A stretch of DNA of 64,000 bases from Andalucia godoyi (taxonomy: Eukaryota > Discoba > Jakobea > Jakobida > Andaluciidae). The notes beneath the pieces were generated by a model. The model worked only from the letters and a program-made list of their open reading frames with translations, had not been told where the DNA came from and did no database searches. The position numbers and the translations under genes are program-made. Within the stretch, counting starts at the first letter, position 1; every line of letters begins with the position of its first letter. The DNA is taken from the NCBI GenBank assembly GCA_009859145.1, contig VRVR01000022.1, positions 62,001-126,000 on the forward strand, written 5' to 3'. Of this stretch, positions 19,901 to 28,449 are shown piece after piece.

Positions 19901-20798
19901 AAACCGACACGAGAGGGTTTCGGAGCAGGTTATCCGGCTCATCGCCCTCGTTGCGGATTGTGTTGTAGAAAATGTCGATCCGTCCACTGCCTCCATGAAT
20001 GTTGGTGGCGCTCCAAAAGTGATTGTTGCGCGACAAGAATGGCTCCGAATTTGCTTTGATTTGCTCGAACTGCTAAAGTCACAGCTGCGAAGAATCCGTC
20101 GATCTGCGATTGCTGCATTTGGGAGAATTGCTCGCGCAATCGGACCTCTCGAGGTTTTGCCACCACTGTTGGCCAATTTGAGAGTTCAAGAACGATCTCA
20201 ACGCGTTTGCACCACGGTTGCAATTGCAATTGTTGCAGAATCCTGCGGTGCATTTGCGGTGTTGCCTGCGCTGATGCAAGAGTATCGTATTCCTGAGCTC
20301 AACGTGCGAACTGGTGTTCTTAAGTCTCTTGCGTTCTTGTTTGAATACTTGGGATCCGCTTCTGCTCGGTTTGTTTGGGCCGTTACCCCCCTTCTGCAAG
20401 ACGCCCTGTCCGACCGAGATCTCGTCCACCGCCAAACTGCGTCGTCTGCTGTGAAGTTTCTTGCGCTGGGTGCTGCCGGTTGGGGATATGAAGACTGCCT
20501 GCGCCATTTGCTCAACTTTGTGTTTCCAAACATCCTCGAAGAATCCCCGCATGTCATTTCGGCCGTCCGCGAGGCGATCGATGCATTGAGAATTGCGCTC
20601 GGCCCAGGTGTCATCCTTCAGTATCTTTTGCAAGGCTTGTTTCATCCCGCGCAGAAAGTGCGCGAAGCCTACTGGGCTGTGTACAACTCTCTGTACGTTG
20701 GGTCTGCAGATGCCTTGGTGGCGTTCTACCCCAGAATCCGAGATGACGCAGTAACCGGATGCAACTATTCGGTGAATGAGTTGGAAATCATGATCTAG
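16908..20798 (+). CDS. SF3B1: Splicing factor 3B subunit 1 (SF3B1/Hsh155)
   Basis: The 1296-residue HEAT-repeat core of the U2 snRNP SF3b complex, which clamps the branch-point helix. The N-terminal tail is short, but keeps a basic KTRWDM box near residue 64. HEAT repeats run from about residue 140 to the end. The C-terminal third is almost textbook: ITPxLKNRHE-type helix, RVCTTVAIAIVAESCGAF, VPALMQEYRIPELNVRTGVL-like core, SFLFEYLG, DRDLVHRQTASSAV and GLFHPAQKVREAYW. The protein is close to the human length (1304), but the distribution differs: the N terminus is reduced and several acidic or Ser/Asn-rich inserts occur. The largest is at about 394-477. Its presence fits a genome that keeps only a few introns. 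Confidence 0.97.
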   Translation: MSHEREPKRPRLGWDSAVSDGAATDHNAPLPPLLPPPPSSALDSKEHRSKREHLEPLRLRKTRWDMSTTATTMTMPVSMNEAASVNQSVNADGSKIVADTLEAEAAEKGETSDQVSQEGVLLEGLPALKPYDIPFFTALIKSHGTAYAKTQAGVQPMTDNEHGDEELLLILRLVLVIKNGLPRDRKSALSEFRLRIARGSFSANVLLGKVLIPLFSAPGMDPQERHLVLKCLFIAVQSLNALAMSDPSMLVELTSRLFRLVVGPLVMDDKDRMARLQGRDLLAAVCRSAGWSGVARSIAPLMSNLDDGVRIAAARSIAMVALSVGIHRIVPFIKAAAASKPANPEKRDDITWLLIRECAVRSVHQLASTAGAAVLSHLDQLIAVVAPFLDLDLDNRQQSHSSRTYDQQYQMPQVAVQRQKTSESDNDASDGDDNGNDGDNDNDNDNSSTAEASTTGKNATGIRVVHSRNIQVVSSVSNPQLTTRLCVSAALAVAALAEASFPYGGDSFEPVVRTLWSGTKKHSRRRILGAFLRATGSVIALLEPSRAAVYSKALVRTLVREMAAPDDDMKRIVLGVLRQCLVATDLKGVVARVLEFKRTRPKNDPLAPVGIGLSQLDGIAGSGDSKRKAEEAEQDEEDAFPADYILRELVPPFFSAFWTRRVVTSASSNPTTNSSANAAGDIDAKPTMHGRSGDRRLIRSVIETIPVLLSRAGGSVLPLLQHTLIHLKDDCRPLRQLTLDGIVDAFEIFGLPRSYDSRTDDLLIDGILFTLEDSMTAQSVTGSTKNAAADEEAMTVDELNYAKSGTRCLATVLMAFVQRAYNATGSAEQVSTSSSFKNSSAIGWASQVHLSNVTQYLGQVSRYVESHLSHRSPKQRHTAALVASACASGPLLKSRRTDILLRFARICVENLGEPFPDVLAAILDALRASMEALTSIAKTSVGQSALLPPSSAQAEAAAKTGRRRGFELTDPDTGSLDSQRVVAVSLGDLVARLTPILRNRHERVSEQVIRLIALVADCVVENVDPSTASMNVGGAPKVIVARQEWLRICFDLLELLKSQLRRIRRSAIAAFGRIARAIGPLEVLPPLLANLRVQERSQRVCTTVAIAIVAESCGAFAVLPALMQEYRIPELNVRTGVLKSLAFLFEYLGSASARFVWAVTPLLQDALSDRDLVHRQTASSAVKFLALGAAGWGYEDCLRHLLNFVFPNILEESPHVISAVREAIDALRIALGPGVILQYLLQGLFHPAQKVREAYWAVYNSLYVGSADALVAFYPRIRDDAVTGCNYSVNELEIMI

Positions 20799-21375
20799 AT
20801 GCAGTGATAATGCACAGTGCGTGTTCTGTCCAAATTCTTTCTTTACTGTTTTTTCGTTTGCTTGGTGTTTTTTGTTTTTTTTTAAATTGTGGTGTCCTAC
20901 TGTATGATTTCCCCCTTCTCTCTGAAGTCTGGGACGCAGTGCATCCACGTACTACGACCTGCCATGTACTTTTTGTTTTGAAGCTGATTTGCATTGCTAG
21001 TTGCGGCATCGGCAGCGTCATGACCCGTGAGTCGTGTATCCGCGTCAAGACCCGAAACACCCCGTGTCCGGACTCCGGCAGCATAAACCATTCGCTGCTG
21101 TAGACTGAAAAGCTTTGCGCGCCAAATTCCATGCTTGCAGTCAAACAACGAGCACGCACTGCGACGTCGCGTACAAAATTCAGTTTTGCGTTATGTTTTG
21201 TTTGAACCTTCTTTTTTAACTTCCTTTGGTTAATGCATATTTATTTAAACTACTACAAGGATTCGCTTTTAACATGATTCCTTTGTGTAGCGTGGGAAAA
21301 TAGGACATATAGTGGTATTTGGGCTCTGTTTTTCACCGCTCTGTTTCTGACACTTCAGTTGCTGCTGACTTTGTG
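20799..21375. other. Spacer between SF3B1 and Rad5-like genes
   Basis: 577 bases, T-rich near 20840-20885 and AT-rich near 21230-21300. Two overlapping frames of about 100 codons run on opposite strands with no family resemblance. I see no supported gene. Confidence 0.5.
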
Positions 21376-24300
21376 ATGGAACGTTCCAAAGAGGAAGTTC
21401 CTGTATCGTACGATCGGATCCTGTACGGCTCGCATCCGTTTCGAACCTTTTCAGGCGTCTCTCTATTTATCAATGGCCGCGAGCCTATACCGAAGCATTC
21501 TTGCATCAAGACGCTAGTTTCGATCATCCCTGCACTCTCTTCCGTGTCAAGCAACGGTCCTCCGAAGCCTCTGCCATTGCCCACATCCTCCACATCTCCC
21601 CTATTCCCTTCCGCAACTGCGACTGCGACTGCGACTGCGACTGCGGGCTTCCCAACTCGACCTACTGTCTCATGTGCCGAAGCTGGTCGGTCTGCCTTTT
21701 CGGGTCCTGTTGACGTGGATATCTCGCAGCCGCAGAGAACGGGTCGCACATCGTCGTTTTCAACTCCGCATTGGCAGCAACTCGGCAGCAGTTTGCATGC
21801 GAATGTGCGAAATCCAGTGCTGGGAGCTCTCAGGAACTCCCAGCCTATTGGATCGCAGAGACATGCGGATAACACTAGCATTGTGAATCCCCCACGTTCT
21901 AACGTGCCAGTTGCGTTATCCACGTTGCCATCGTCGTCGTCTACGATGATCTCTTCTTCGAATCCGAGCGTTGGTGCGATGAGTGCAGGTAGCGGAATTA
22001 TGGATACGTCGCGAATGGATGTTGCGGCACTGTTCGACTCTGCAATCACGTCTGTTGCGGCCGATGTGTCCAGCGGCGTTCCGGAGATTGAGCCTCGGTC
22101 CTGCCTCAAGACGTCTCTGCTTCCACATCAGAAGGTTGCACTCTCATGGTTAGTCCAGAGGGAGATCGGTGTGCGATTGACGCAGTCCAGACAGCAGTTC
22201 TTCTTTTGGAAGCGCATGGTGGACCACCAAGGAAACGTGACGTACAAGAACACAATCAAGGTCGCATCTCCACAGCAAAAGGAACATCCGGTGTTCTTCT
22301 CGGGCGGCTTCTTGTGCGATGATATGGGTCTCGGGAAGACTCTTTCGGTCATCGCCATGCTCGCACATTTCCAAAGTCTGAAGCAGCGCACTCTGATCGT
22401 GTGTCCGCTTTCTCTGATTTCAAACTGGGTGGATCAGATCAACGAACACACTCTTCCAGGAACGTTTTCAGTCGGAATATACCACGGACCGGACAGATCG
22501 CTCGCTGCAAACGTCCTTGGGTACGATGTCGTCATTTCGACATACAATATTCTTGTCATGGACTACCGTCAACACGCGGATTCAATTGTTGAAGATGACA
22601 ACGACCAGAATGAACGCAAGCATGCGGATAGGGAAGAGGATGATGACGATGGTGATGGTGATGACGATGACGATGACGGTGGACGTCGCGGTGGAATTGA
22701 GTCGTATTTCTTTCCTCAGAACCGCCAGAGCCAGAGTGCATCATCACAAGCCCGAGGACCGCGCTCGAAACGACCCAAAGTCGACTACGGCTTGTTCACT
22801 CCAGGGCTTTTCCACCGTGTTGTCTACGACGAAGCACACATGGGCAAGAATCCCGAGACGATCACTGCGATGGCATGCACCGCGCTGGCTGCCGATCGCA
22901 GATGGTGTCTCACGGGGACACCGATTACGAACAAGATGGATGATTTGCAGTCGCTTATGCGGATCATCCATGCCGAACCCTTTTCGGATCACAAGTTTTG
23001 GCGGAACATGATCTCCAGGCCGCTCAAGTCTACAACACAGTCTGACAACTTAACCGGTTTTCGTCGACTGCAAATCATTGTTAAAGCTCTCTGTCTGCGC
23101 CGAATGAAGCGACGGCCGTCTCCGATGCAAAATGGTTCTACTTCGACATCCGCAACTCACCATCCGGGCCCTGGATACATCGAGATGCCGGATCTCGAGA
23201 TCATCCACAGGCACGTCGAAATCACCGGGACTCAGCGTATTGTGTATGATCGAATGTACAGGCGAGCGCGGAACATTGTCGTGAATTGGTTAAACTCGGG
23301 CGGAAATTCCGGTGGCGTCATTGCCAATGTCCTTGCGCTCCTGACGCGGCTGCGACAGGCGTGCAACCACTTGGAATTGCTGCGTGAAACCGCCATGCGC
23401 ATTGCCCTGCTGACTGATGAGGAAGATGCTCGAGAAGCCCAAAAAGCAGGCCAAAGCACGGACGCTGTGTTTCTTGCGGACGACGCCCGGCGAAATCGCC
23501 TGTCGGATGTTCTTTCCAAATTGTTTCCGTCCTCTTCATCCGCTTCTGGCTCTTCGACGACCACTCCTGCTTCAGCTGCCCGTACGACGCGGCAAGGTAT
23601 GCAAGAGACCTCCGATGCGCTCGAGTCTCCGGAATGCGCGATTTGCTTTGAGGAGATTTCCGACGAGTCGACGACTCTGGTCACGCCTTGTGGACATGTT
23701 TTCTGTTCTGATTGTCTGGAACGCGCGCTTTCTGTCCGCAGTCTGTGCCCGATGTGCCGCGATCCTGTGCGCGGCACGGAAGCATGTCGAACCATTTCAG
23801 CGGTTCGGCGCTTGCTGAAGAAGGCTGCGGAGGCGCAGTCTGGAGGCACGAAGGATGCCCATGGGACGACAAATGCACCGGATGGGTCTGCCGCGATTGC
23901 AAATCCGTATGATTTAGCGACTGCGGGAGCCAAGCTGAATGCGCTGCTGCATGACCTGCAAGTTGAAATTCCCTCCTCGGAAAAAGTGCTGGTATTCTCG
24001 CAGTGGACGTCGTTTCTTGATCTTGTCGAACCAGTGATTTCGGATGCTCAGATCCCGTATGTTCGTCTTGATGGGTCGATGACCCGTGAAGAGCGGGCGG
24101 AAGCCGTGACCACATTCCAAGGAGCCCCTGCCTCCGGATGCCGTGTGTTTCTTATTTCGCTGAAGTGCGGTGGATTTGGATTGAACCTCACGGCAGCGTC
24201 TCATGTCTGCATCATGGATCCGTGGTGGAGTTGGGAAGTCGAGTCGCAAGCAGCGGATCGAGCCTGGCGTATCGGCAACAAAGCTCGGAAAGTTGTCGTT

Positions 24301-24492
24301 CGGCGCTACATCTGCACCAACACCATTGAAGAAAAGATCCTTGAGCTCCAAAAGATGAAGCTCTTCCTGACTCGTGGTGCCTTTGGTGAGTCTGGCGACG
24401 AAGCGCAGTCCACGGACGAGTTTAAACGACTGCGCCAACTCCGCGTCCGCCTTCTCTTCAATCTGGACAAGTCTGTCGCGGACCTCGTCTGA
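21376..24492 (+). CDS. SNF2-family ATPase with embedded RING finger, Rad5/HLTF-like
   Basis: A 1038-residue DNA-dependent ATPase and probable E3 ubiquitin ligase of the Rad5/HLTF/SHPRH-type group, whose members act in post-replication repair. Residues 1-230 are Ser/Pro/Thr-rich. LLPHQKVALSWLVQRE (near 245) opens the SNF2 domain. Motif I is DDMGLGKT (near 314). DEAH in VVYDEAHMGKNPETI is near 484, and WCLTGTPITNK is near 512. A C3HC4 RING (CAIC...CGHVFCSDCL...CPMC) lies at about 752-795, between the two helicase lobes as in Rad5. VLVFSQWTSF, LDGSMTREER and QAADRAWRIGN complete the helicase C lobe. A poly-acidic stretch at about 405-435 interrupts lobe 1. No clear HIRAN domain is seen. The first ATG is at 21376. 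Confidence 0.92.
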   Translation: MERSKEEVPVSYDRILYGSHPFRTFSGVSLFINGREPIPKHSCIKTLVSIIPALSSVSSNGPPKPLPLPTSSTSPLFPSATATATATATAGFPTRPTVSCAEAGRSAFSGPVDVDISQPQRTGRTSSFSTPHWQQLGSSLHANVRNPVLGALRNSQPIGSQRHADNTSIVNPPRSNVPVALSTLPSSSSTMISSSNPSVGAMSAGSGIMDTSRMDVAALFDSAITSVAADVSSGVPEIEPRSCLKTSLLPHQKVALSWLVQREIGVRLTQSRQQFFFWKRMVDHQGNVTYKNTIKVASPQQKEHPVFFSGGFLCDDMGLGKTLSVIAMLAHFQSLKQRTLIVCPLSLISNWVDQINEHTLPGTFSVGIYHGPDRSLAANVLGYDVVISTYNILVMDYRQHADSIVEDDNDQNERKHADREEDDDDGDGDDDDDDGGRRGGIESYFFPQNRQSQSASSQARGPRSKRPKVDYGLFTPGLFHRVVYDEAHMGKNPETITAMACTALAADRRWCLTGTPITNKMDDLQSLMRIIHAEPFSDHKFWRNMISRPLKSTTQSDNLTGFRRLQIIVKALCLRRMKRRPSPMQNGSTSTSATHHPGPGYIEMPDLEIIHRHVEITGTQRIVYDRMYRRARNIVVNWLNSGGNSGGVIANVLALLTRLRQACNHLELLRETAMRIALLTDEEDAREAQKAGQSTDAVFLADDARRNRLSDVLSKLFPSSSSASGSSTTTPASAARTTRQGMQETSDALESPECAICFEEISDESTTLVTPCGHVFCSDCLERALSVRSLCPMCRDPVRGTEACRTISAVRRLLKKAAEAQSGGTKDAHGTTNAPDGSAAIANPYDLATAGAKLNALLHDLQVEIPSSEKVLVFSQWTSFLDLVEPVISDAQIPYVRLDGSMTREERAEAVTTFQGAPASGCRVFLISLKCGGFGLNLTAASHVCIMDPWWSWEVESQAADRAWRIGNKARKVVVRRYICTNTIEEKILELQKMKLFLTRGAFGESGDEAQSTDEFKRLRQLRVRLLFNLDKSVADLV

Positions 24493-24665
24493 GCACAATG
24501 CCATCAACGACATAAAAAAGTAGCAGCCAAGTATCTTTACGTCCTCGCCGATTTCGAAGCATACAGCCAAAACCGTGCGTTATCTGTTCTTAATTGATGT
24601 GCTTTTACTCGTCTTGTTATGCTTCCGTTCCTCTCGACTCACCATTCTTGCGCAAGTACGTACAT

Positions 24666-25325
24666 TTACAGCTCGATTGGACCGAGGTTATTCTTTGGCA
24701 GCGGTCGTTGCTTGGGTGCTGTCGCTGAAGAAGCCGTCGAACCACCAGCTGCGGCTGTGACGGTTACAGTAGCAGCAGCGGCAGTGGCAGTGGCAGTGGC
24801 AGTGGAAACAGCAGTTGTGGCGGGCGTGGCAGCGACGGGAGACATTGCGCCGAGTTTTGCATTGGCGGGCATAGCGTATCGCAGAGTGTGCTCACGGGCT
24901 CGTTTGAGAAACGTTTTTCTGTCCGAGGCGTACTCGCGCGCAATGTGTCCCATGAGAGGGTCCTGTGGATTGGGGTCCTGAAGGAGGGCGATGATGGACA
25001 TGAGGACCTTTGCGCACGAGTACGCCGGCGACCACGCGGTCTTGAGAATGTCAAGGCACACAGAGCCGGAGTCCGAGATGTTGCAATGGTAGACGCGGGT
25101 ATCGAATGTGACGCGCGGAGGATGGAACGGATAGTCGTCTGGAAACTTGACCGTCAGCCGAAACTCGCCGCCCTCATACGGAGTGTCAACCGGCCCTTGG
25201 ATCGTTGCGGTCCACTCCATCAGATTGTCTCCCTTTGGACTCGCTGTGCATCCAAACGGCGGATCCGAGCGAAAATCAGAAAGCTCCTTTGTCAGCCGAC
25301 GAACCACCTTGTCTCTCCCTGCCAT
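24666..25325 (-). CDS. Ubiquitin-conjugating enzyme E2, UBE2E-like with low-complexity tail
   Basis: A 219-residue E2 enzyme. The UBC fold occupies residues 1-150: KRLTKEL-type first helix, PKGDNLMEW, PYEGGEFRLTVKFPDDYPF, YHCNISDSGSVCLDILK with the catalytic Cys at residue 90, and WSPAYSCAKVLMSI. HCN in place of HPN is typical of the UBE2E branch. Residues 150-219 are an Ala/Thr/Val repeat tail (GCNACT-type hexamer repeats in the DNA) ending in a basic patch. No hydrophobic C-terminal anchor is present, so it is not a UBE2J-type ER enzyme. It converges with the Rad5-like gene; a functional pairing is possible but not shown. Confidence 0.92.
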   Translation of the reverse strand: MAGRDKVVRRLTKELSDFRSDPPFGCTASPKGDNLMEWTATIQGPVDTPYEGGEFRLTVKFPDDYPFHPPRVTFDTRVYHCNISDSGSVCLDILKTAWSPAYSCAKVLMSIIALLQDPNPQDPLMGHIAREYASDRKTFLKRAREHTLRYAMPANAKLGAMSPVAATPATTAVSTATATATAAAATVTVTAAAGGSTASSATAPKQRPLPKNNLGPIEL

Positions 25326-25787
25326 TTCAAGCCCTATTCAAACCAAGGTTTAAAAAATCCCACTCTCACGTATCAATCAATATCAACAACAAACAACAAA
25401 CAAATATTTAAAAAACCAAATACAACGAATCAAGAGAATGAACCAATTCAGACGACTAAAACAAAAAGCAGTCTGTTGGAGAGGCTTCATATACGGCTTT
25501 TGAATTCGGGGGATTTGCTGTTCTACAGTATGGTGGATTCGTTTGGGGGGGAGTTTTTCCCGCCATTTCTGAATTTCGCGGCACTCCATGAAAACGTAGA
25601 GCGTCTATACTGATTGGGGGGAACGAGAATGCTTGCTTGTATGTATGGTTGGTTGGTTGGTTGGTTGGTTGGTTGGTTGGTTTGTAATGCGGTTTTTACA
25701 CAACGCAGCACGGAACACACAACACAGAGTCACACCGGAGTAGTACAGAGTCTCGCAGAGGAGCAGGAAGGCGAGAAAAAGCATTGG
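25326..25787. other. Spacer with (TTGG)n
   Basis: 462 bases upstream of the E2 gene and downstream of the decarboxylase. It holds a TTGG tetramer tract at 25645-25682 and A-rich sequence near 25400. No gene is seen. Confidence 0.7.
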
Positions 25788-27233
25788 TTATTCAAACTTT
25801 GCTTGGTAGACAACTGGGCCTGGGCCTGGGACAGTGTGGATGATGTAGCGCAAGAGTCCATGGATGCGATCAGGCATTTCCTCTGAGGACCATCCAGCAG
25901 GAGTCGCCCATTGCTTTGCACCATGCTCAAAGGTGGCTCGGACCTCAGCGTTTCTCGTTCGGACGTACTCGGTCTCCGCTTCACCAGCACCAGGGTGAGA
26001 AGGAGCGGGTGGCGGGAATGCATGGGCAACGAGGGCGGCAACCTGCGCGAGATGCTGTTCACGAACAAAGAGCACTGCGTTTGGCCCCGCATCAAACGAA
26101 TATGCAGCTCGGATCTCGCCGTCAAGCGCGACTCCGTGTGCATTGAGCCGCGACACAAGTGCCACGACTCGGCGAGACGTGTCGTTCATGTAGGAAATCG
26201 GCGGGTAAGTATCGAGTGCAACCGCATGGAACTGATTCGAGTCGCGCATTGTCAGCTCCGCAAACAAGTTGAAATCTCCCGTCGCAATGGCAGTCTCCAT
26301 CCGTGCCACACGCGCATCTGCAATCTCCGCTCGACGACCCATCAACTCACTTGTCTGCACGGTCGTTTCCATACCCGCAGTCGACGACGTCTCCTTCTTT
26401 CCATCGTGCACAACCAGCACCAACACATGCAGCTTCTCGTCCTTTTTCTCGACCGATTGCTCATCATTCTTTGATGACGATGATGACGGAGTCTCAAAAG
26501 AAGAGGAAGAGCCACCGGCAAGAATCGAGCGGGACGCAGAGACTTTGCAAAACCGCACATTCCCTTCGTCACATACCTGGACCGCCACTGAATCCGCGCC
26601 GTCTTCCACCTCCTGGTGGCCACCGCGAACCCACTTGACGAATCCGCCATAGAGCGACCGGCACGCGCTTCCAGACCCGCGGCGCGCCCATGCCGAGTAC
26701 TCTCCCGGAAACGCCTCCTTGACGCCCAGTGCATGTGCCAGCGCCACAACAAGCGCCGCAAAACCCGAGGCACTTGACGCGAGCCCAGCCGCCGTCGGGA
26801 AGTTGTTGGTTGTCCACACATGAACCGTAATCTTCTCCGCGTCCACCGCGCGACGATGATGGCGAGCCTTGATGGCAGTCAGAACAGTCTTCATACGCGG
26901 GTTATGGTCAAGATCCGCAGCACGCTCAGATCCATTCAGCCAGATGCGGTCTCCCGCTGAAGAAGGCACCATCGACGACGGCGCGACAACCACAATCGTG
27001 TGCGTGCACAGGTCAGCTTGGGACAGCGTAAGCGAAAGCGACGAGTTGGTCGGCAGAATCAACGACGAGTTGCGCTTGCCCCAGTACTTAATTGCAGCAA
27101 TGTTCACCGGCGCCGACACTTCTGCATACGACACATTCGCGTCCGACAAGTCAACACTCGAAGGAAGGAACTGCCCGCCCGCATACGAACGCCACGTCTT
27201 CGGATCACTTGGGAGACGAGATGGAAGAGACAT
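25788..27233 (-). CDS. MVD: Diphosphomevalonate decarboxylase
   Basis: A 481-residue GHMP-family enzyme that converts mevalonate diphosphate to isopentenyl diphosphate with ATP, the last step of the classical mevalonate pathway. The start is ATG 27233 (MSLPSR); the open frame upstream has no ATG. Signatures are NIAAIKYWGKRN (about 44), SLSLTLSQADL (about 63), PTAAGLASSASGFAAL (about 150), GSGSACRSLYGGF (about 184) and SFDAGPNAVLF (about 381), which carries the catalytic aspartate. It is about 80 residues longer than usual. The extra length comes from a Ser-rich insert near 240-265 and an N-terminal extension. It shows that this organism has a cytosolic mevalonate route. Confidence 0.95.
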   Translation of the reverse strand: MSLPSRLPSDPKTWRSYAGGQFLPSSVDLSDANVSYAEVSAPVNIAAIKYWGKRNSSLILPTNSSLSLTLSQADLCTHTIVVVAPSSMVPSSAGDRIWLNGSERAADLDHNPRMKTVLTAIKARHHRRAVDAEKITVHVWTTNNFPTAAGLASSASGFAALVVALAHALGVKEAFPGEYSAWARRGSGSACRSLYGGFVKWVRGGHQEVEDGADSVAVQVCDEGNVRFCKVSASRSILAGGSSSSFETPSSSSSKNDEQSVEKKDEKLHVLVLVVHDGKKETSSTAGMETTVQTSELMGRRAEIADARVARMETAIATGDFNLFAELTMRDSNQFHAVALDTYPPISYMNDTSRRVVALVSRLNAHGVALDGEIRAAYSFDAGPNAVLFVREQHLAQVAALVAHAFPPPAPSHPGAGEAETEYVRTRNAEVRATFEHGAKQWATPAGWSSEEMPDRIHGLLRYIIHTVPGPGPVVYQAKFE

Positions 27234-27582
27234 GTTGTTGTTGTTTTTCCCTTGACCCAACAGCAAATCAAAATATAAAATATTAAGAAAAAATATTAAG
27301 AATCAAAATAGCTCGTCTTTTCTCCTTCTTCTTTCTTCTTCTGCTTCGTTGTACTATTAATCGCGTTCAAAGAGGCTTCGCACGATGCATATGTACGTTC
27401 GCGGGAATGAGTGGAGTTGGGTTGGGTAAGAGACGGCACGGACTACAGCCGGTGAATGAGCTGTGAATTCGTCGCTGGGTGCTGCTGATCAGGACAACCC
27501 TGGATCGTGGATGGCGTTGCTAGGAAGAGAAGCCGGAACGAGGAAAGGCCAAGCGAGAATAAGGACGAGCGTACTTTATGGA

Positions 27583-28449
27583 TTAGTAGCGTGGTCGGTA
27601 GGGTCTCCGAAAGTCGTCGGTGGAAGGATTGGCGGACATATCGTCGCGGTCGCGCTTTCCAAACCTGGAAGAATCGCCGAGAGTCCGATTGGAATGGGAA
27701 GAGGAGGAGGAGAAGGAGGAAGAGGAGTTGCCGGGCTGGGAGCCAGATGCAAGAGAGCCCATCGTGCCTGCGTCAATTGCTCTCTTAAGAGGCATGGCGG
27801 CATGGCAGTCGAATGGTCGCCCCAAATCAAGATCGGGGCCTTCTGGACCGGGAACAACGAGCAACGGACGACTTCCATTCTCAGCAGACATGCTCCTACC
27901 CCGTAGCGCGGACATCAGCTCCGTCGCCGCCAACCGGTCCGGAACAATCACAAGCGCAAGACCCCGCGATCGCCCAGACTGCTTATCCTCGTAGAACCGG
28001 ACGTCCAAAACACTCGCCGCGAACGCCGCCGGCAAAAGACCACGAATGTCCGCATCCGTCGTGAACCACCGCAGATTCCCAACAAACACCGAAGCCCGCG
28101 ACTCTGGGAAGTGTCCCGCACTCTCTCCCTCCACTCCTTGCATCATGCTTGGCGCGCCGTGGGCCGCCGATCCAGCCTGCGGAGTCGGTGCAAGCGCCGG
28201 GTGCGCATGTGGAGTCGGCGCAAGTGGCGGTGCAACTGCAACTGCAGCCGTCGCCGTCGCCGTCGCCGTCGCTGGCTTCGGTCCCGGAACTGCCGCTGTC
28301 CCTGCCGTGAAGCCTGCTGTAGACGCTACTGTAGTCGCAGCATTGCTTGTGGATGTCCCGGGCGTCATCACAGGTGGCGCAGAAGCAACTGGCGCAACAG
28401 CCGACGAGCCAAGATCACCATATAAATCAAGCTCGGAGTAATCAGACAT
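27583..28449 (-). CDS. RRM protein, CPSF6/CFIm68-like
   Basis: A 288-residue protein opening with a YGDL-type acidic motif (SELDLYGDL), as CPSF6 does. It then has a long Ala/Thr/Pro linker of about 100 residues with Ala-Thr repeats, and one RRM at about residues 118-200. RNP2 is VFVGNLRWFTTDADI and the RNP1 region is SGRSRGLALVIV, with the Trp/Thr-Thr-Asp signature of CFIm68. The tail is Ser-rich with an Arg/Asp end, a short version of the RS-like region. In known systems CFIm68 with CFIm25 selects poly(A) sites in pre-mRNA. The 349-base spacer on its downstream side (27234-27582) is AT-rich and empty. An alternative is another single-RRM nuclear protein. Confidence 0.75.
   Translation of the reverse strand: MSDYSELDLYGDLGSSAVAPVASAPPVMTPGTSTSNAATTVASTAGFTAGTAAVPGPKPATATATATAAVAVAPPLAPTPHAHPALAPTPQAGSAAHGAPSMMQGVEGESAGHFPESRASVFVGNLRWFTTDADIRGLLPAAFAASVLDVRFYEDKQSGRSRGLALVIVPDRLAATELMSALRGRSMSAENGSRPLLVVPGPEGPDLDLGRPFDCHAAMPLKRAIDAGTMGSLASGSQPGNSSSSFSSSSSHSNRTLGDSSRFGKRDRDDMSANPSTDDFRRPYRPRY

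Noticed and set aside
20079-20948. A 289-codon minus-strand frame over the end of SF3B1
   Set aside because: It overlaps a certain gene and its translation has the scrambled Gln/Ser/Arg composition of a mirror frame.
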